64,000 nt of DNA from Micromonospora sp. WMMD1155. GTDB lineage: Bacteria; Actinomycetota; Actinomycetes; Mycobacteriales; Micromonosporaceae. Numbering within the stretch: the stretch's first letter is position 1; every line of letters begins with the position of its first letter. Location of the stretch: NCBI RefSeq assembly GCF_029581275.1, contig NZ_CP120742.1, positions 4,014,001 through 4,078,000 on the forward strand, read 5' to 3'. A program made the position numbers and the translations under genes. The notes beneath the pieces are model-generated. The model was not told the DNA's origin. It saw only the letters and a program-made list of their open reading frames with translations, and ran no database searches. This document shows positions 1-6,706 of the stretch, piece by piece.

Positions 1-336
1 GCGCTGACTCCTCGGCAGCTCACGGACGAGCCGCCACAACGCGTCGCGCTCGGCCACCGTGGCCGCCTCGTCCGCGGCACCCGCCCGGTCGGTCACCGCC
101 GCGACCGACACCTCCCGACTGCTCCGCCGCCGCCACCACGAGTGGTGGGCGTTGACGAGCATCCGCCGGACGTACGCGTCCGGCCGGTCCGTCCGGGAGA
201 TGCGCCCCCAGCGGGCGTACGCCCGCGCGAGGACCTCCTGGACCAGGTCCTCGGCCCGATGCTCGTCATCGGTCAGCAGTCGGGCGAGCCGCACCAGCGC
301 CGAAGTGCGAGCGAACGCGTACTCCTCGAACGTCAC
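1..336 (-). CDS. SigE-family RNA polymerase sigma factor (N-terminal part, runs off left edge)
   Basis: Read on the minus strand from a GTG at 336 (begins VTFEEYAFARTSALVRLARL). The 112 codons present match the N-terminal half of the small ECF-like SigE-family sigma factors. A region-2 segment (LTDDEHRAEDLVQEVLARAYARW) is followed by the RPDAYVRRMLVNAHHSWWRRR stretch, which in this family contacts core polymerase and the -10 element. The -35-binding region 4 lies beyond base 1. Such proteins redirect RNA polymerase to a small regulon and are usually paired with a membrane anti-sigma factor encoded just downstream, which would lie outside the window. Family membership is clear; the regulon is unknown. 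Confidence 0.85.
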   Translation of the reverse strand, partial: MTFEEYAFARTSALVRLARLLTDDEHRAEDLVQEVLARAYARWGRISRTDRPDAYVRRMLVNAHHSWWRRRSSREVSVAAVTDRAGAADEAATVAERDALWRLVRELPRSQR

Positions 337-436
337 GCCCTATTAACGCCGTAGGTCGACCGTCCCGTAGACATCGGTTGGGCGGTTCTTGCTTCGGTTA
401 GCCCGGCGCGGCGCGTACTCCAATTGCAGGCCCCGG

Positions 437-967
437 TTACGTTCGGCGCTCGTCGTTGCTGGTGGTCATGGCCATGCCGAACAGATTGACCAGGCGGTAC
501 CTCAACACTCGGGCCTGCCCCAGGGAGAGCCTAAGCTCGGCTGCGGCGTCACCCTCCATGCTCGTCAAGCTCACCATCGGTCCGGTGGCAGAGTGCAACG
601 CTTGCACCAGGGCCATCTCAACGATGGAGCTTTCCGGTCGGTTGGTGTCCAGGATCAAATTTGGCGAGCGGTGCCGGCCCCTGTGGTCGCAGCCGCCACG
701 ATCGCACCAGCGAGGGTGGCTCGGGTCGGCGGGTTCGGTGGCAAGGGTGCCGGTCGGGAACACGTGTACGTAGCCGCAGGGCCGCTCGACGTCGGGCGCC
801 ATGCCGACCGGCTGGGCGTTCATCCCGGCCTTGGTCGCCACAGCCGTCACGTGGATGGTGTGGGCAGGACAGGTGTACGCGCAGGCGTCGAGTGAGTCTG
901 CCGTGTACAGCTCGATGCGTACCGTCGCAGGCTCTCCGCAGACGGGCGGGGTGGGTAGGGTTCGCAC
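437..967 (-). CDS. Cys/His-rich hypothetical protein, DUF6907-like
   Basis: A 176-residue protein starting at GTG 967; the start is fixed by a strong AGGAGG six bases upstream. An in-frame ATG at 1051 would extend it, but it has no such site and reaches the inverted repeat. The sequence holds clustered Cys/His residues: CAYTCPAHTIHVT near the N-terminus, then HPRWCDRGGCDHRGRH in the middle, suggesting metal binding. The spacing recalls the DUF6907 family of actinobacterial accessory regions, but I am not certain. The C-terminal half (EMALVQALHSATGPMVSLTS) reads as a helical/strand domain. It diverges from the GntR gene at 1143 across a large palindrome and is probably controlled by it. Codon use is less GC-biased than in the neighbours, hinting at horizontal origin. 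No function is assigned. Confidence 0.6.
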   Translation of the reverse strand: MRTLPTPPVCGEPATVRIELYTADSLDACAYTCPAHTIHVTAVATKAGMNAQPVGMAPDVERPCGYVHVFPTGTLATEPADPSHPRWCDRGGCDHRGRHRSPNLILDTNRPESSIVEMALVQALHSATGPMVSLTSMEGDAAAELRLSLGQARVLRYRLVNLFGMAMTTSNDERRT

Positions 968-1053
968 GGGTCGCCTCCTAGCTAGGCGATCAAGGCCCCC
1001 GGCCAGCGGCGCAATCGCTGGTCGGGGGCCGCTTCGCTCCGGCCAGGACAAAC

Positions 1054-1098
1054 GTACAGGCTCTAGACGTCTAGTAGCTAGACGTCTAGAGCCTGTAC
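1054..1098. promoter_or_regulatory. 45-bp perfect inverted repeat, probable GntR operator
   Basis: Two perfectly complementary 21-bp arms (1054-1074 and 1078-1098) are separated by TAG. Each arm contains the self-palindromic 12-mer CTAGACGTCTAG (1063-1074 and 1078-1089), so the site is also two dyads 15 bp apart. It lies centrally between the divergent starts at 967 and 1143. The hexamer TACAAC at 1096-1101 could be a -10 for the rightward gene, which would make the site an autoregulatory operator. The geometry is seen directly; the operator role is inferred from the adjoining GntR-type gene. Confidence 0.65.
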
Positions 1099-1142
1099 AA
1101 CCCTGAACACGTACAGATCATGTGCGTGTCTACGCTCCGGCC

Positions 1143-1376
1143 ATGACGAGCCCGCTGTCCAGTGTGCCGATCTACCGGCAGTTGGCGGACCTGCTCGCGA
1201 AGCAGATCGAGGAAGGCAAGCTGCGCCCCGGGCAGCCGTTGCCGAGCGAGCTGCATCTACAGCAGACCTACGGCGTAGCACGGGGCACGGTACGGATGGC
1301 CATGCGCGAACTACGTGACAGAGGCCTGGTCGTCACCGTCCACGCGAAGGGCACCTTCGTTGTCGAACAGAGCTGA
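1143..1376 (+). CDS. Short GntR-family winged-helix regulator (DNA-binding domain only)
   Basis: 77 residues from ATG 1143 (MTSPLSSVPIYRQLADLLAK). It contains a complete GntR winged helix-turn-helix: the N-terminal helix (IYRQLADLLAKQIEEGKLRPG), the hallmark QPLPSELHLQQTYGVARGTV recognition region, and the wing (LRDRGLVVTVHAKGTFVVEQ). There is no effector-binding domain after it, as in short KorSA-like repressors of actinobacterial integrative elements and their chromosomal relatives. No Shine-Dalgarno is evident, so the transcript may be nearly leaderless; an upstream in-frame GTG at 1122 is possible. The palindrome at 1054-1098 is the obvious candidate target. The lack of a ligand domain suggests control by its own concentration or a partner rather than a metabolite. 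Confidence 0.85.
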   Translation: MTSPLSSVPIYRQLADLLAKQIEEGKLRPGQPLPSELHLQQTYGVARGTVRMAMRELRDRGLVVTVHAKGTFVVEQS

Positions 1377-1419
1377 CCTCGGCTGACGCTGCGTCTTCCT
1401 CGGTGAGCACCTGGCGGTG

Positions 1420-1806
1420 TCAGATCTGCTGGACGATCTGGATCGGGTTGCCGTCCGGGTCGGCCACCCAGGCGATCAGCAGGCGATCGAGCCACCGGTG
1501 GGGTGCGGCCAGGGCAGGGACACCGTTCGCCGTGAGTTCGGCGTACGCGGCGGCGGTGTCGTCGGTCCAGAGGATCACCGCGGCCCGCTGGCCGTGGGGT
1601 ACGGGGTCGAGCCCGTGGTCATCGCGGGTGGAGGACACCGAGGCGATGCCGATCTTGTAGGCGTCGAGCACGAGATCGACGTGAATGGGCTCGCCCTCGG
1701 TCGGCACCCGGAAGGTCTCGGCGAAGCCGAGGCCCGCGTAGAACTCTGCCGTGCGCGTAACGTCCTCGCTGAAGAGGATCACCTGAGGAGTGCGGAACAT
1801 CGACAC
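1420..1806 (-). CDS. VOC-family protein (glyoxalase/bleomycin-resistance fold)
   Basis: 128 residues. It begins MSMFRTPQVILFSEDVTRTAEFYAGLGF, a typical first beta-alpha-beta module of the vicinal oxygen chelate fold, and ends WVADPDGNPIQIVQQI, the usual closing strand with the D-P-D-G-N signature. The family includes glyoxalase I, antibiotic-binding proteins and extradiol dioxygenases. Metal ligands cannot be assigned with confidence, so the substrate is unknown. An alternative start is the Met two codons in. It stands alone between the GntR gene and gene remnants, with no operon partner. Confidence 0.85.
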   Translation of the reverse strand: MSMFRTPQVILFSEDVTRTAEFYAGLGFAETFRVPTEGEPIHVDLVLDAYKIGIASVSSTRDDHGLDPVPHGQRAAVILWTDDTAAAYAELTANGVPALAAPHRWLDRLLIAWVADPDGNPIQIVQQI

Positions 1807-1968
1807 GGGCCGACGCTATCAGCGCACGGGAGCCGCGATGTGCGCGCTGGCAGCTACAGCCCAGGGCTTGACGTGGTCGCCGCTGAGTTTTGCCGTTGGA
1901 CGGGCGGATCCGCTTCGACTGTGCCAGGGTCCTGTGTCTCGTGGGAGCGGCCGTCCGGTCGTTCTTCG

Positions 1969-2260
1969 TTATCGCCCCAAGACCCGCAGCGCCTCGCTGG
2001 CTACCTGCGGGGACGCGACGGGAGCCCACGCAGCGAACAGCTCGCGGAAGTACGCCCCATGCTTATCGAGCACCGAACGATCGTGCTCGAAGACGTCTAG
2101 TTCGTTGACGATGCTCAGATCGACAAAGGATTGGAGCTGAACCGGGGTCGGCGTCCTGAGCTCCTTGGTAAAGCGGTCGAAGACCTCACCGGTCGTCGCC
2201 AGGCCCCGCCACGTGCGTGTGCGGTCACCGGCGGCGTACAAGTAGACGAGTACGAGGGCG
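1969..2260 (-). pseudogene. C-terminal remnant of an unidentified helical protein
   Basis: The minus frame from about 2260 to the TAA at 1969 encodes a protein-like segment (IDALVLVYLYAAGDRTRTWR, then VFDRFTKELRTPTPVQLQSF and FRELFAAWAPVASPQVASEA) that is helical and ends cleanly. There is no credible start codon. Upstream of about 2260 the same frame becomes antisense to the methyltransferase remnant and loses protein character. It is best read as the 3' end of a gene truncated at the junction near 2260. I do not recognise the family. Confidence 0.4.
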
Positions 2261-2595
2261 TCAATGTCATTGCGGTCGATTCCTCCGAGGCGATGCGTGC
2301 TCGCTCGGTGTACCAGCCCGTGGCCCCCGGCGATGCCGCGCACATCTCGCTTGACGACGACAGCGTCGACGCCGTCTGGATCTCCACCGTCATCCACCAC
2401 GTGCCCGACCTTGCCGCCGCGGCCCACGAACTGCGCCGAGTTCTGCGCCTCGGCGCCCCGCTGCTGATCCGCTCCGCATTCGCCGGAAGGCACCAGGCAA
2501 TCACCCTCTTCCGATACTTCCCGGAAGCCGTCCGCGTGCCTCCGACGTCACTGGAACACGCGGTGCCGGCGCGGGAGGCCGCTGGCCTGCGGTGA
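2260..2595 (+). pseudogene. SAM-dependent methyltransferase remnant (5'-truncated)
   Basis: The frame from about 2260 to TGA 2595 reads VNVIAVDSSEAMRARS, GDAAHISLDDDSVDAVWIST, VIHHVPDLAAAAHELRRVLR. These are the acidic loop after motif I, then motifs II-IV of a class I methyltransferase of the UbiE/Methyltransf_11 type. The glycine-rich motif I and everything before it are missing, and the C-terminus stops soon after FRYFPEAVRV, where the family normally continues for 60-80 residues. The frame stays open upstream to 2131, but that part is antisense to the other remnant. It is a non-functional fragment abutting the tRNA gene. Confidence 0.6.
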
Positions 2596-2602
2596 ATAAC
2601 GG

Positions 2603-2675
2603 TGCGCCCGGCAGGATTCGAACCTGCGGCCTTGGGATTAGAAGTCCCCTGCTCTATCCGCTGAGCTACGGGCGC
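2603..2675 (-). tRNA. tRNA-Arg (anticodon TCT)
   Basis: The minus strand folds into a complete cloverleaf: acceptor GCGCCCG paired with CGGGCGC, D-arm TAGCTCAGCGGATAGAGCA, anticodon loop CTTCTAA with anticodon TCT, and T-arm GCAGGTTCGAATCCTGC. The discriminator A is at 2603; CCA is not encoded (next bases read CCG). It reads AGA codons, which are rare in this GC-rich genome. Gene remnants lie against its 3' side, the side where integrative elements usually insert, but no duplicated tRNA end is visible. Confidence 0.97.
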
Positions 2676-2835
2676 GTGTGGCGTGGGTGTCGCGCCCAGA
2701 GGGTACCGCCGTCCGGCTGTCCGGCGGCGTAAAGGGTGCCCGCGTCCACGTTGCCGAGCAGGGTCTCACGTCGGCCGTGCGGCGGGCATCCGGGTTACCC
2801 GGAAGCGGGGTGACCGTGGACCGTACCGTTGCCTG

Positions 2836-3531
2836 GTGTTGCTGGATTCCGACGCCGAGAGCGCCGTCGCCTACGAGCTGTGCCAGGTCGTCGGTCGCGC
2901 CATCCTGCCGTACCGGTCGGGCGACGCCTTCGGCACCGCCTTCTTCCTCCGTGACGGCGACGACCCGGTGGGGGAGTCGTTGCTGACGGCGGCCGACCTG
3001 GTGGGCGCGTCGGGCGGGGAGCTGGGGTTGCGGGCGAGCGTCACCGAACCGGCCGGGGTCGCCCCGGCGGTCGTCGCCGAGGCCGAGATCGTGCCCGGTT
3101 GGGCCCGTTTCCCGGGCGACGGGGTCGCGGTGTTGCCGACCGCCGGCCTGCACCGCTACGCGGGCGACGGCGGCTGGCGCTGGCGCGTCCAGCCGGTACC
3201 GGCGGGGATCGCCGCCGGGCCCGAGGTGGTCGCCCGCCTCGGCGCCGACGCCGGTTCCGCTTTCGTGCTGGCCCTTGGGGTACGCGAAGACGGCTCCCGG
3301 CCGCTGGAGGTCGCGATCGAGCGCGTCGTCCGCGACGCCGACGCCGTGCGGATCACTACCGAACTGCCACCCGGGTACGTCGGCGCGCCGGTCTTCATCG
3401 TGCAGCCCGACGCGACGGGGGAGGTCTCGCCGTACTGCCTCGGGCTGGTACTACCCGGCGTCGACGGTCACCGGGTGGCGACGTTCGACCGGATCCGCGC
3501 TGTTCTCCCGGTGATGCCCGGCGACGTCTGA
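2836..3531 (+). CDS. Trypsin-like-fold protein without catalytic His/Ser (putative pseudoprotease)
   Basis: 231 residues from GTG 2836 (VLLDSDAESAVAYELCQVVG). The segment order resembles a chymotrypsin-fold protein. FGTAFFLRDG then LLTAADLVG corresponds to the G-T-G-F / L-T-A-A-H box; GDGVAVLP corresponds to the strand carrying the catalytic Asp; PPGYVGAPVFIVQ then YCLGLVLPG corresponds to G-D-S-G-G-P-V-F plus the following strand. The His position is Asp54 and the Ser position is Val182, so peptidase activity is unlikely; Asp95 is kept. There is no signal peptide, so it is probably cytoplasmic. It may be a binding or scaffold module. The fold call is pattern-based and moderately confident; upstream in-frame starts exist but lack coding character. 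Confidence 0.55.
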   Translation: MLLDSDAESAVAYELCQVVGRAILPYRSGDAFGTAFFLRDGDDPVGESLLTAADLVGASGGELGLRASVTEPAGVAPAVVAEAEIVPGWARFPGDGVAVLPTAGLHRYAGDGGWRWRVQPVPAGIAAGPEVVARLGADAGSAFVLALGVREDGSRPLEVAIERVVRDADAVRITTELPPGYVGAPVFIVQPDATGEVSPYCLGLVLPGVDGHRVATFDRIRAVLPVMPGDV

Positions 3532-3560
3532 GCCGCGTCCCGGACCGCCACCCACTCTGC

Positions 3561-4556
3561 TCAGCCGCGCTGGTTGGGCACACGCTTCTGGTCGGCGGGG
3601 GCGGTGGGGCCGGCGGCGAGGAACGCCTCGGCCCAGCGGCCCACCTCGTCGAAGACCTTCTTCCGTACGGCCGGGCCGGAGAGGGTCAGGTCGTGCAGCC
3701 CGCCGTCAAAGCGGGCGAGGGTGACGTGGCGGCCGAGGCGGGGCGCGTACCGGACCATGTGTTCGACGTCCAGCACGGCGTCGGCCAGTGTCGCGTTGTC
3801 GTGCCAGCGGGTGCCCCGGAAAGAGCGGGTCGAGCAGGCCAGCAGCACCGGCACCTGGATGTCCAGCCCGGCGCGCAGCCGGCGTTGACCGGTGCGGATC
3901 GCGTTCAGCCAGCCGGCCCGGACCGGGAACCCGGCGAGGGGCTTCCACGCCAGGTCATAGGTCCATTCGCCGCGGTGGTCGGCGTGGATGCTCTCGCCGT
4001 ACACCGTGCCGAGCCCGAACGGCAGGATGCGGTGCGGCGCCCTGCGGCCCAGCCGGGAGACGGCGGCCGCGAGGGGTCGGCGGACCGCCCAGGGTGCGTT
4101 CAGGTCGAAGAACGGGCTGTTCAGCACCAGGCCGTCGACGGTGCCGGAGTCGCGGCGGGCGCCCGCCCAGAGCGAGAGGATCAGGCCGCCGGTGGAGTGG
4201 CCCATCGCCAACAGGGTGTCGTGGCCGTCGTACTTGCGGATGATCTCGGCGGCGGCGTCCAGTTCGGGGAAGTAGTCGCTGATGTCGTGGCAGAAGTTCG
4301 GAGTCTGGCCGGGGAGCAGACTGCGACCGTATTTGCGCAGGTCGAGCGCGTAGAAATCCCAGCCACGCTCGGCGAAGAAGTCCGCCAGGTGGGTCTGGAA
4401 GAAGTAGTCGACGAACCCGTGCACGTAGAGCACGGCCCGCCCGGTGGGGCGCTCGGCGCGCCGTCGGACCAGTGTCGCGACGACGGGGCCCTCGTCGTCG
4501 GTGCCCAGGTCGATCGTCTGCCGCTCGTACGGCGGCCCCAACACGTCCGGTTCCAC
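3561..4556 (-). CDS. Alpha/beta hydrolase (serine aminopeptidase S33 / lysophospholipase type)
   Basis: About 331 residues starting at GTG 4556 (VEPDVLGPPYERQTIDLG); an ATG at 4598 would add 14 residues with little ribosome-site support. The fold landmarks are VLYVHGFVDYFFQTHLADFF (oxyanion HG and strand 3), LDLRKYGRS, and the nucleophile elbow MGHSTGGLILSLW (GHSTGG, serine nucleophile). A late DGGLHDLTLS supplies the catalytic His, and LADAVLDVEHMVRYA lies ahead of it. It resembles monoacylglycerol lipase-like enzymes acting on esters in the cytoplasm. It converges with the upstream + strand gene (29-base gap) and is flanked downstream of hpf by a strong hairpin, so it is an independent unit. 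Confidence 0.85.
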   Translation of the reverse strand: MEPDVLGPPYERQTIDLGTDDEGPVVATLVRRRAERPTGRAVLYVHGFVDYFFQTHLADFFAERGWDFYALDLRKYGRSLLPGQTPNFCHDISDYFPELDAAAEIIRKYDGHDTLLAMGHSTGGLILSLWAGARRDSGTVDGLVLNSPFFDLNAPWAVRRPLAAAVSRLGRRAPHRILPFGLGTVYGESIHADHRGEWTYDLAWKPLAGFPVRAGWLNAIRTGQRRLRAGLDIQVPVLLACSTRSFRGTRWHDNATLADAVLDVEHMVRYAPRLGRHVTLARFDGGLHDLTLSGPAVRKKVFDEVGRWAEAFLAAGPTAPADQKRVPNQRG

Positions 4557-4611
4557 GACCGCGACGCTACGCCGCCAACCTACCCAGCGGTAGCCCACGG
4601 GTGGGCCCGCC

Positions 4612-4760
4612 CTGCTGCCCCCGCTCCCGCCCGTCGCCGTCCCTGCCCGGCCTGTCCCCGGCGCTGCCTTCCCCGTTCCCGCCCGGCCCGTTCCTGCCCG
4701 GCCCGTCCCCGGCGCTGCCTTCCCCGTCCCTGCCGGGCCTGTCCCCGGCCCCGCCTGCCC
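4612..4760. repeat. Degenerate C-rich tandem repeats
   Basis: A low-complexity tract of recurring CCCGGCCTGTCCCCGGC- and GCTGCCTTCCCCGT-type blocks (for example CCCCGGCGCTGCCTTCCCCG appears twice, near 4657 and 4709). No coding frame here shows protein character. It lies between the hydrolase gene and the hairpin downstream of hpf. Confidence 0.6.
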
Positions 4761-4763
4761 CGG

Positions 4764-4836
4764 TCGATCATGGAGTTGTGGTGGTCTGCAGAAAGGGCTT
4801 TCCTGGATGTAGTGCCCACCACAACTCCATGATCGA
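4764..4836. terminator. Long hairpin downstream of hpf (21-bp perfect arms)
   Basis: Arms 4764-4784 and 4816-4836 are exact reverse complements (starting TCGATCATGGAG) around a 31-base loop. The element begins 18 bases past the hpf stop codon on the minus strand. It could terminate hpf transcription, although the long loop and lack of a T-run argue for a repeated palindromic element recruited as a terminator rather than a textbook intrinsic one. Confidence 0.55.
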
Positions 4837-4853
4837 CTCGGAGGGGTGGGGAC

Positions 4854-5294
4854 TCAGGTCAGTTCCGCGTCGGCCCGGCTCGGGTCGGCGGCGGGAATCT
4901 GCTCCTGGTCGTCGGCCGGGTCCGGCTCGCCCTGCGGCTGCGGGATGTCGCGCAGGTGCTTGTTGTGCCGGGGCTCCTGGCGGGTCTTCGCGTCGTTGAG
5001 CCGGCGGCGCAGGTCGTCGCGGACGTCGTTGAGCGCGGCGTGCAGGTCCTCCTCGGCCGAAGTGGTGACGATCTTCTGTCGGCCGGCGATCCAGCACTCC
5101 AGGGTGACCTTCTGGCCGCGGGCCTCCCGGTCCTTGACCGACACCTCCAGTTCGGTGGCGTCGGCGTGGAAGCCGGCCAGCCGCGCGTCGAGGGTGGCGA
5201 ACTGCTCCGCGATCCAGTTGCGGTCGCCCTGCGAGAACCCGGCACCGACCCGCAGACACTCGGCCACGGTGGCGGGGTTGGCCACGGCGCTCAT
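4854..5294 (-). CDS. hpf: HPF/RaiA-family ribosome-associated protein
   Basis: 146 residues from ATG 5294 (MSAVANPATVAECLRVGAGF). The core shows the RaiA pattern: a helix (RNWIAEQFATLDARLAGF), then strands carrying LEVSVKDREARGQKVTLECW and GRQKIVTTSAEEDLHAALND, and a basic helix DDLRRRLNDAKTR. The tail (IPQPQGEPDPADDQEQIPAA) is acidic and disordered. The protein lacks the C-terminal dimerisation domain of long HPF, so it is the short type that occupies the 30S decoding region of resting ribosomes. Its ATG overlaps the stop of a 16-codon leader reading frame (5341-5291), so translation is probably coupled. It diverges from the SSB paralogue. Confidence 0.8.
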   Translation of the reverse strand: MSAVANPATVAECLRVGAGFSQGDRNWIAEQFATLDARLAGFHADATELEVSVKDREARGQKVTLECWIAGRQKIVTTSAEEDLHAALNDVRDDLRRRLNDAKTRQEPRHNKHLRDIPQPQGEPDPADDQEQIPAADPSRADAELT

Positions 5295-5341
5295 CGCCGC
5301 GCCTCGGAAGCGTTCGCGGAGCCGATGGTAGTGATCATCAT
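5291..5341 (-). CDS. 16-codon leader peptide upstream of hpf
   Basis: A small reading frame starts at ATG 5341 after GAGAGG and encodes MMITTIGSANASEARR. Its TGA (5293-5291) overlaps the hpf ATG (5294-5292) as ATGA, the same coupling arrangement used between genes elsewhere in this window. This suggests a leader that feeds ribosomes into hpf, or an attenuating upstream frame. It is too short for composition tests; the coupling geometry is the evidence. Confidence 0.4.
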   Translation of the reverse strand: MMITTIGSANASEARR

Positions 5342-5597
5342 GGCGCTGACCTCTCGTCGACGTGGAGCTGTCGGTGGTGCGTTGATCAAATCCATACCCA
5401 GTTCGGGCGGCACCGGAAACCGCCGACCGGCAGAACGGACGGTCGGCCGTACCACATCCGGACATGATCAGGCCTTTGTCCACAGGTGGGTTCGTCGTCC
5501 ACAGGGCGCGGGCGGGCGCTGGCGACGGTCGCCCGCGGCGCACAGGCTCGGTGTCGAGTCGACTCGCGCTGGCAGGCCCCGATCCCCTGGAGGAACG

Positions 5598-6344
5598 ATG
5601 TTCGATACTTATGTAACTATTGTCGGTAATGTTCTGACGGCGCCCGAGTGGCGGCGCACGACCCAGAGCAACACCCTGGTGGCCAACTTCAAGGTCGCCT
5701 CAACCGCCCGGCGGCTCGACCGCGACAGCGGCCGGTGGGTCGACGGCAACTCGCTGCGCGTCCGCGTCAACTGCTGGCGCAAGCTCGCCGAAGGGGTGGC
5801 CGCCTCGGTCATGGTCGGCGATCCGGTCGTGGTCTGCGGCCGCCTCTACACCCGCGACTGGACCGACGACGCCGGCAACCACCGCACCCTCTACGAGCTG
5901 GAGGCCGTGGCCGTCGGCCATGACCTGTCCCGGGGTCGCGCCCGGTTCCTGCGCAACCGGCCCAGCGTCACGACCAGCACCGTGGAGGACGCGGAGGCTG
6001 AAAGCCGGGTCCACGGCGAGCAGACCGAGCCCGTGCCGGCTGAGCAGGCACCTGTGCTGCCCGACGACCGCGCGCTGGACGACGAGTTCGAGCTGCCCGA
6101 CTACGTGGCGGTGCGCACCAGCCCGTTCCTCGACGCCGATATCGCCGCCGACGGTGGCCGGATCGGGCAGGCCAGCGTCCCGCCGGACCTCGACGACGAG
6201 TTCGCCCCGCCACCCGGCGAGGACGACCACACCGACGACGACCCGGACGACGAGTTGGGCTCGGCACCCGACGAGGGCCAGCCGGATCCGGCGCCGACCG
6301 GTCGGGGGCGGCGTGGCCGTGGTCGGGTGCCGCAGCCGGCGTGA
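5598..6344 (+). CDS. ssb: Single-stranded DNA-binding protein paralogue
   Basis: 248 residues from ATG 5598 with GGAGG just upstream. Residues 1-115 form the SSB OB-fold (MFDTYVTIVGNVLTAPEWRR, TLVANFKVASTARR, VNCWRKLAEGVAASVMVGDP, VVVCGRLYTRDW). The remaining half is an acidic, proline-rich linker (DDEFELPDYVAVRTSPF, PPGEDDHTDDDPDDELGS) ending in a basic GRGRRGRGRVPQPA. The conserved acidic tip (D-D-D-I-P-F) through which housekeeping SSB recruits partner proteins is absent. This is therefore a secondary SSB, comparable to the extra SSBs of actinomycetes used in sporulation, competence or stress, rather than the essential replication copy. It stands alone and diverges from hpf. Confidence 0.9.
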   Translation: MFDTYVTIVGNVLTAPEWRRTTQSNTLVANFKVASTARRLDRDSGRWVDGNSLRVRVNCWRKLAEGVAASVMVGDPVVVCGRLYTRDWTDDAGNHRTLYELEAVAVGHDLSRGRARFLRNRPSVTTSTVEDAEAESRVHGEQTEPVPAEQAPVLPDDRALDDEFELPDYVAVRTSPFLDADIAADGGRIGQASVPPDLDDEFAPPPGEDDHTDDDPDDELGSAPDEGQPDPAPTGRGRRGRGRVPQPA

Positions 6345-6404
6345 CCGGCTGGTCGGTTCGGGCTCCCGACCGAGCAGTGTGAGGTCGCGGGTGCTCCGGT
6401 GACG

Positions 6405-6525
6405 CGCCGCGGCAAGGCGCTGCACTGCTGGGCGCTGCACGGCAGGGCAGGGCGCTGCATTGCTGGGCAGGGCGTGACAGGGCAGGGCGACAGGGCAGGG
6501 CGCGGCAGGGCAGGGCGCGGTTCGG
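6405..6525. repeat. GGCAGGGC-type tandem repeats in a gene-free stretch
   Basis: The 6345-6706 interval has no gene. Most of it is a degenerate array of GGCAGGGCGC / GCTGCACTGCTGGGC / GGGCAGGGCG units on the + strand. The purine-rich G-tract strand could slip or fold. I see no hairpin terminator with a T-run and no cobalamin riboswitch ahead of cobD. Confidence 0.65.
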
Positions 6526-6706
6526 TGGTGCGCTGGGCATCAACGGGGGCGGGGTGGCGGCGCCAGCGGCGTCGTCACCCCGCGTGGCGGCAGCCACGGG
6601 GCTGCTCCCGCCCGGTACGCGCTGTCCGCTCGCGGATGGTGAGGCACCGTGGGCCGGGCCGGTTCACGGGGTGCTCGTCTAGGCTGGCCGGCCGGAGGTG
6701 GTGCGG

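Noticed and set aside
968..1051. Longer N-terminus for the 437-967 gene starting at ATG 1051
   Set aside because: The AGGAGG at a 6-base spacing supports GTG 967, and the extension is Arg/Pro-rich and reaches the palindrome.
2603..2675. Integrative-element attachment site at tRNA-Arg
   Set aside because: No duplicate of the tRNA 3' end, no integrase and no excisionase in the flanking 2.6 kb; only truncated genes are seen.
3099..4832. Very long + strand open frame (577 codons) across 3.1-4.8 kb
   Set aside because: It overlaps two better genes; its translation is Arg/Gly/Ala-rich without family patterns, typical of the open antisense or shifted frames of high-GC DNA.
6540..6706. Cobalamin riboswitch ahead of cobD
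   Set aside because: I could not find the B12-box or the conserved core; the stretch is a GC-rich repeat tract.
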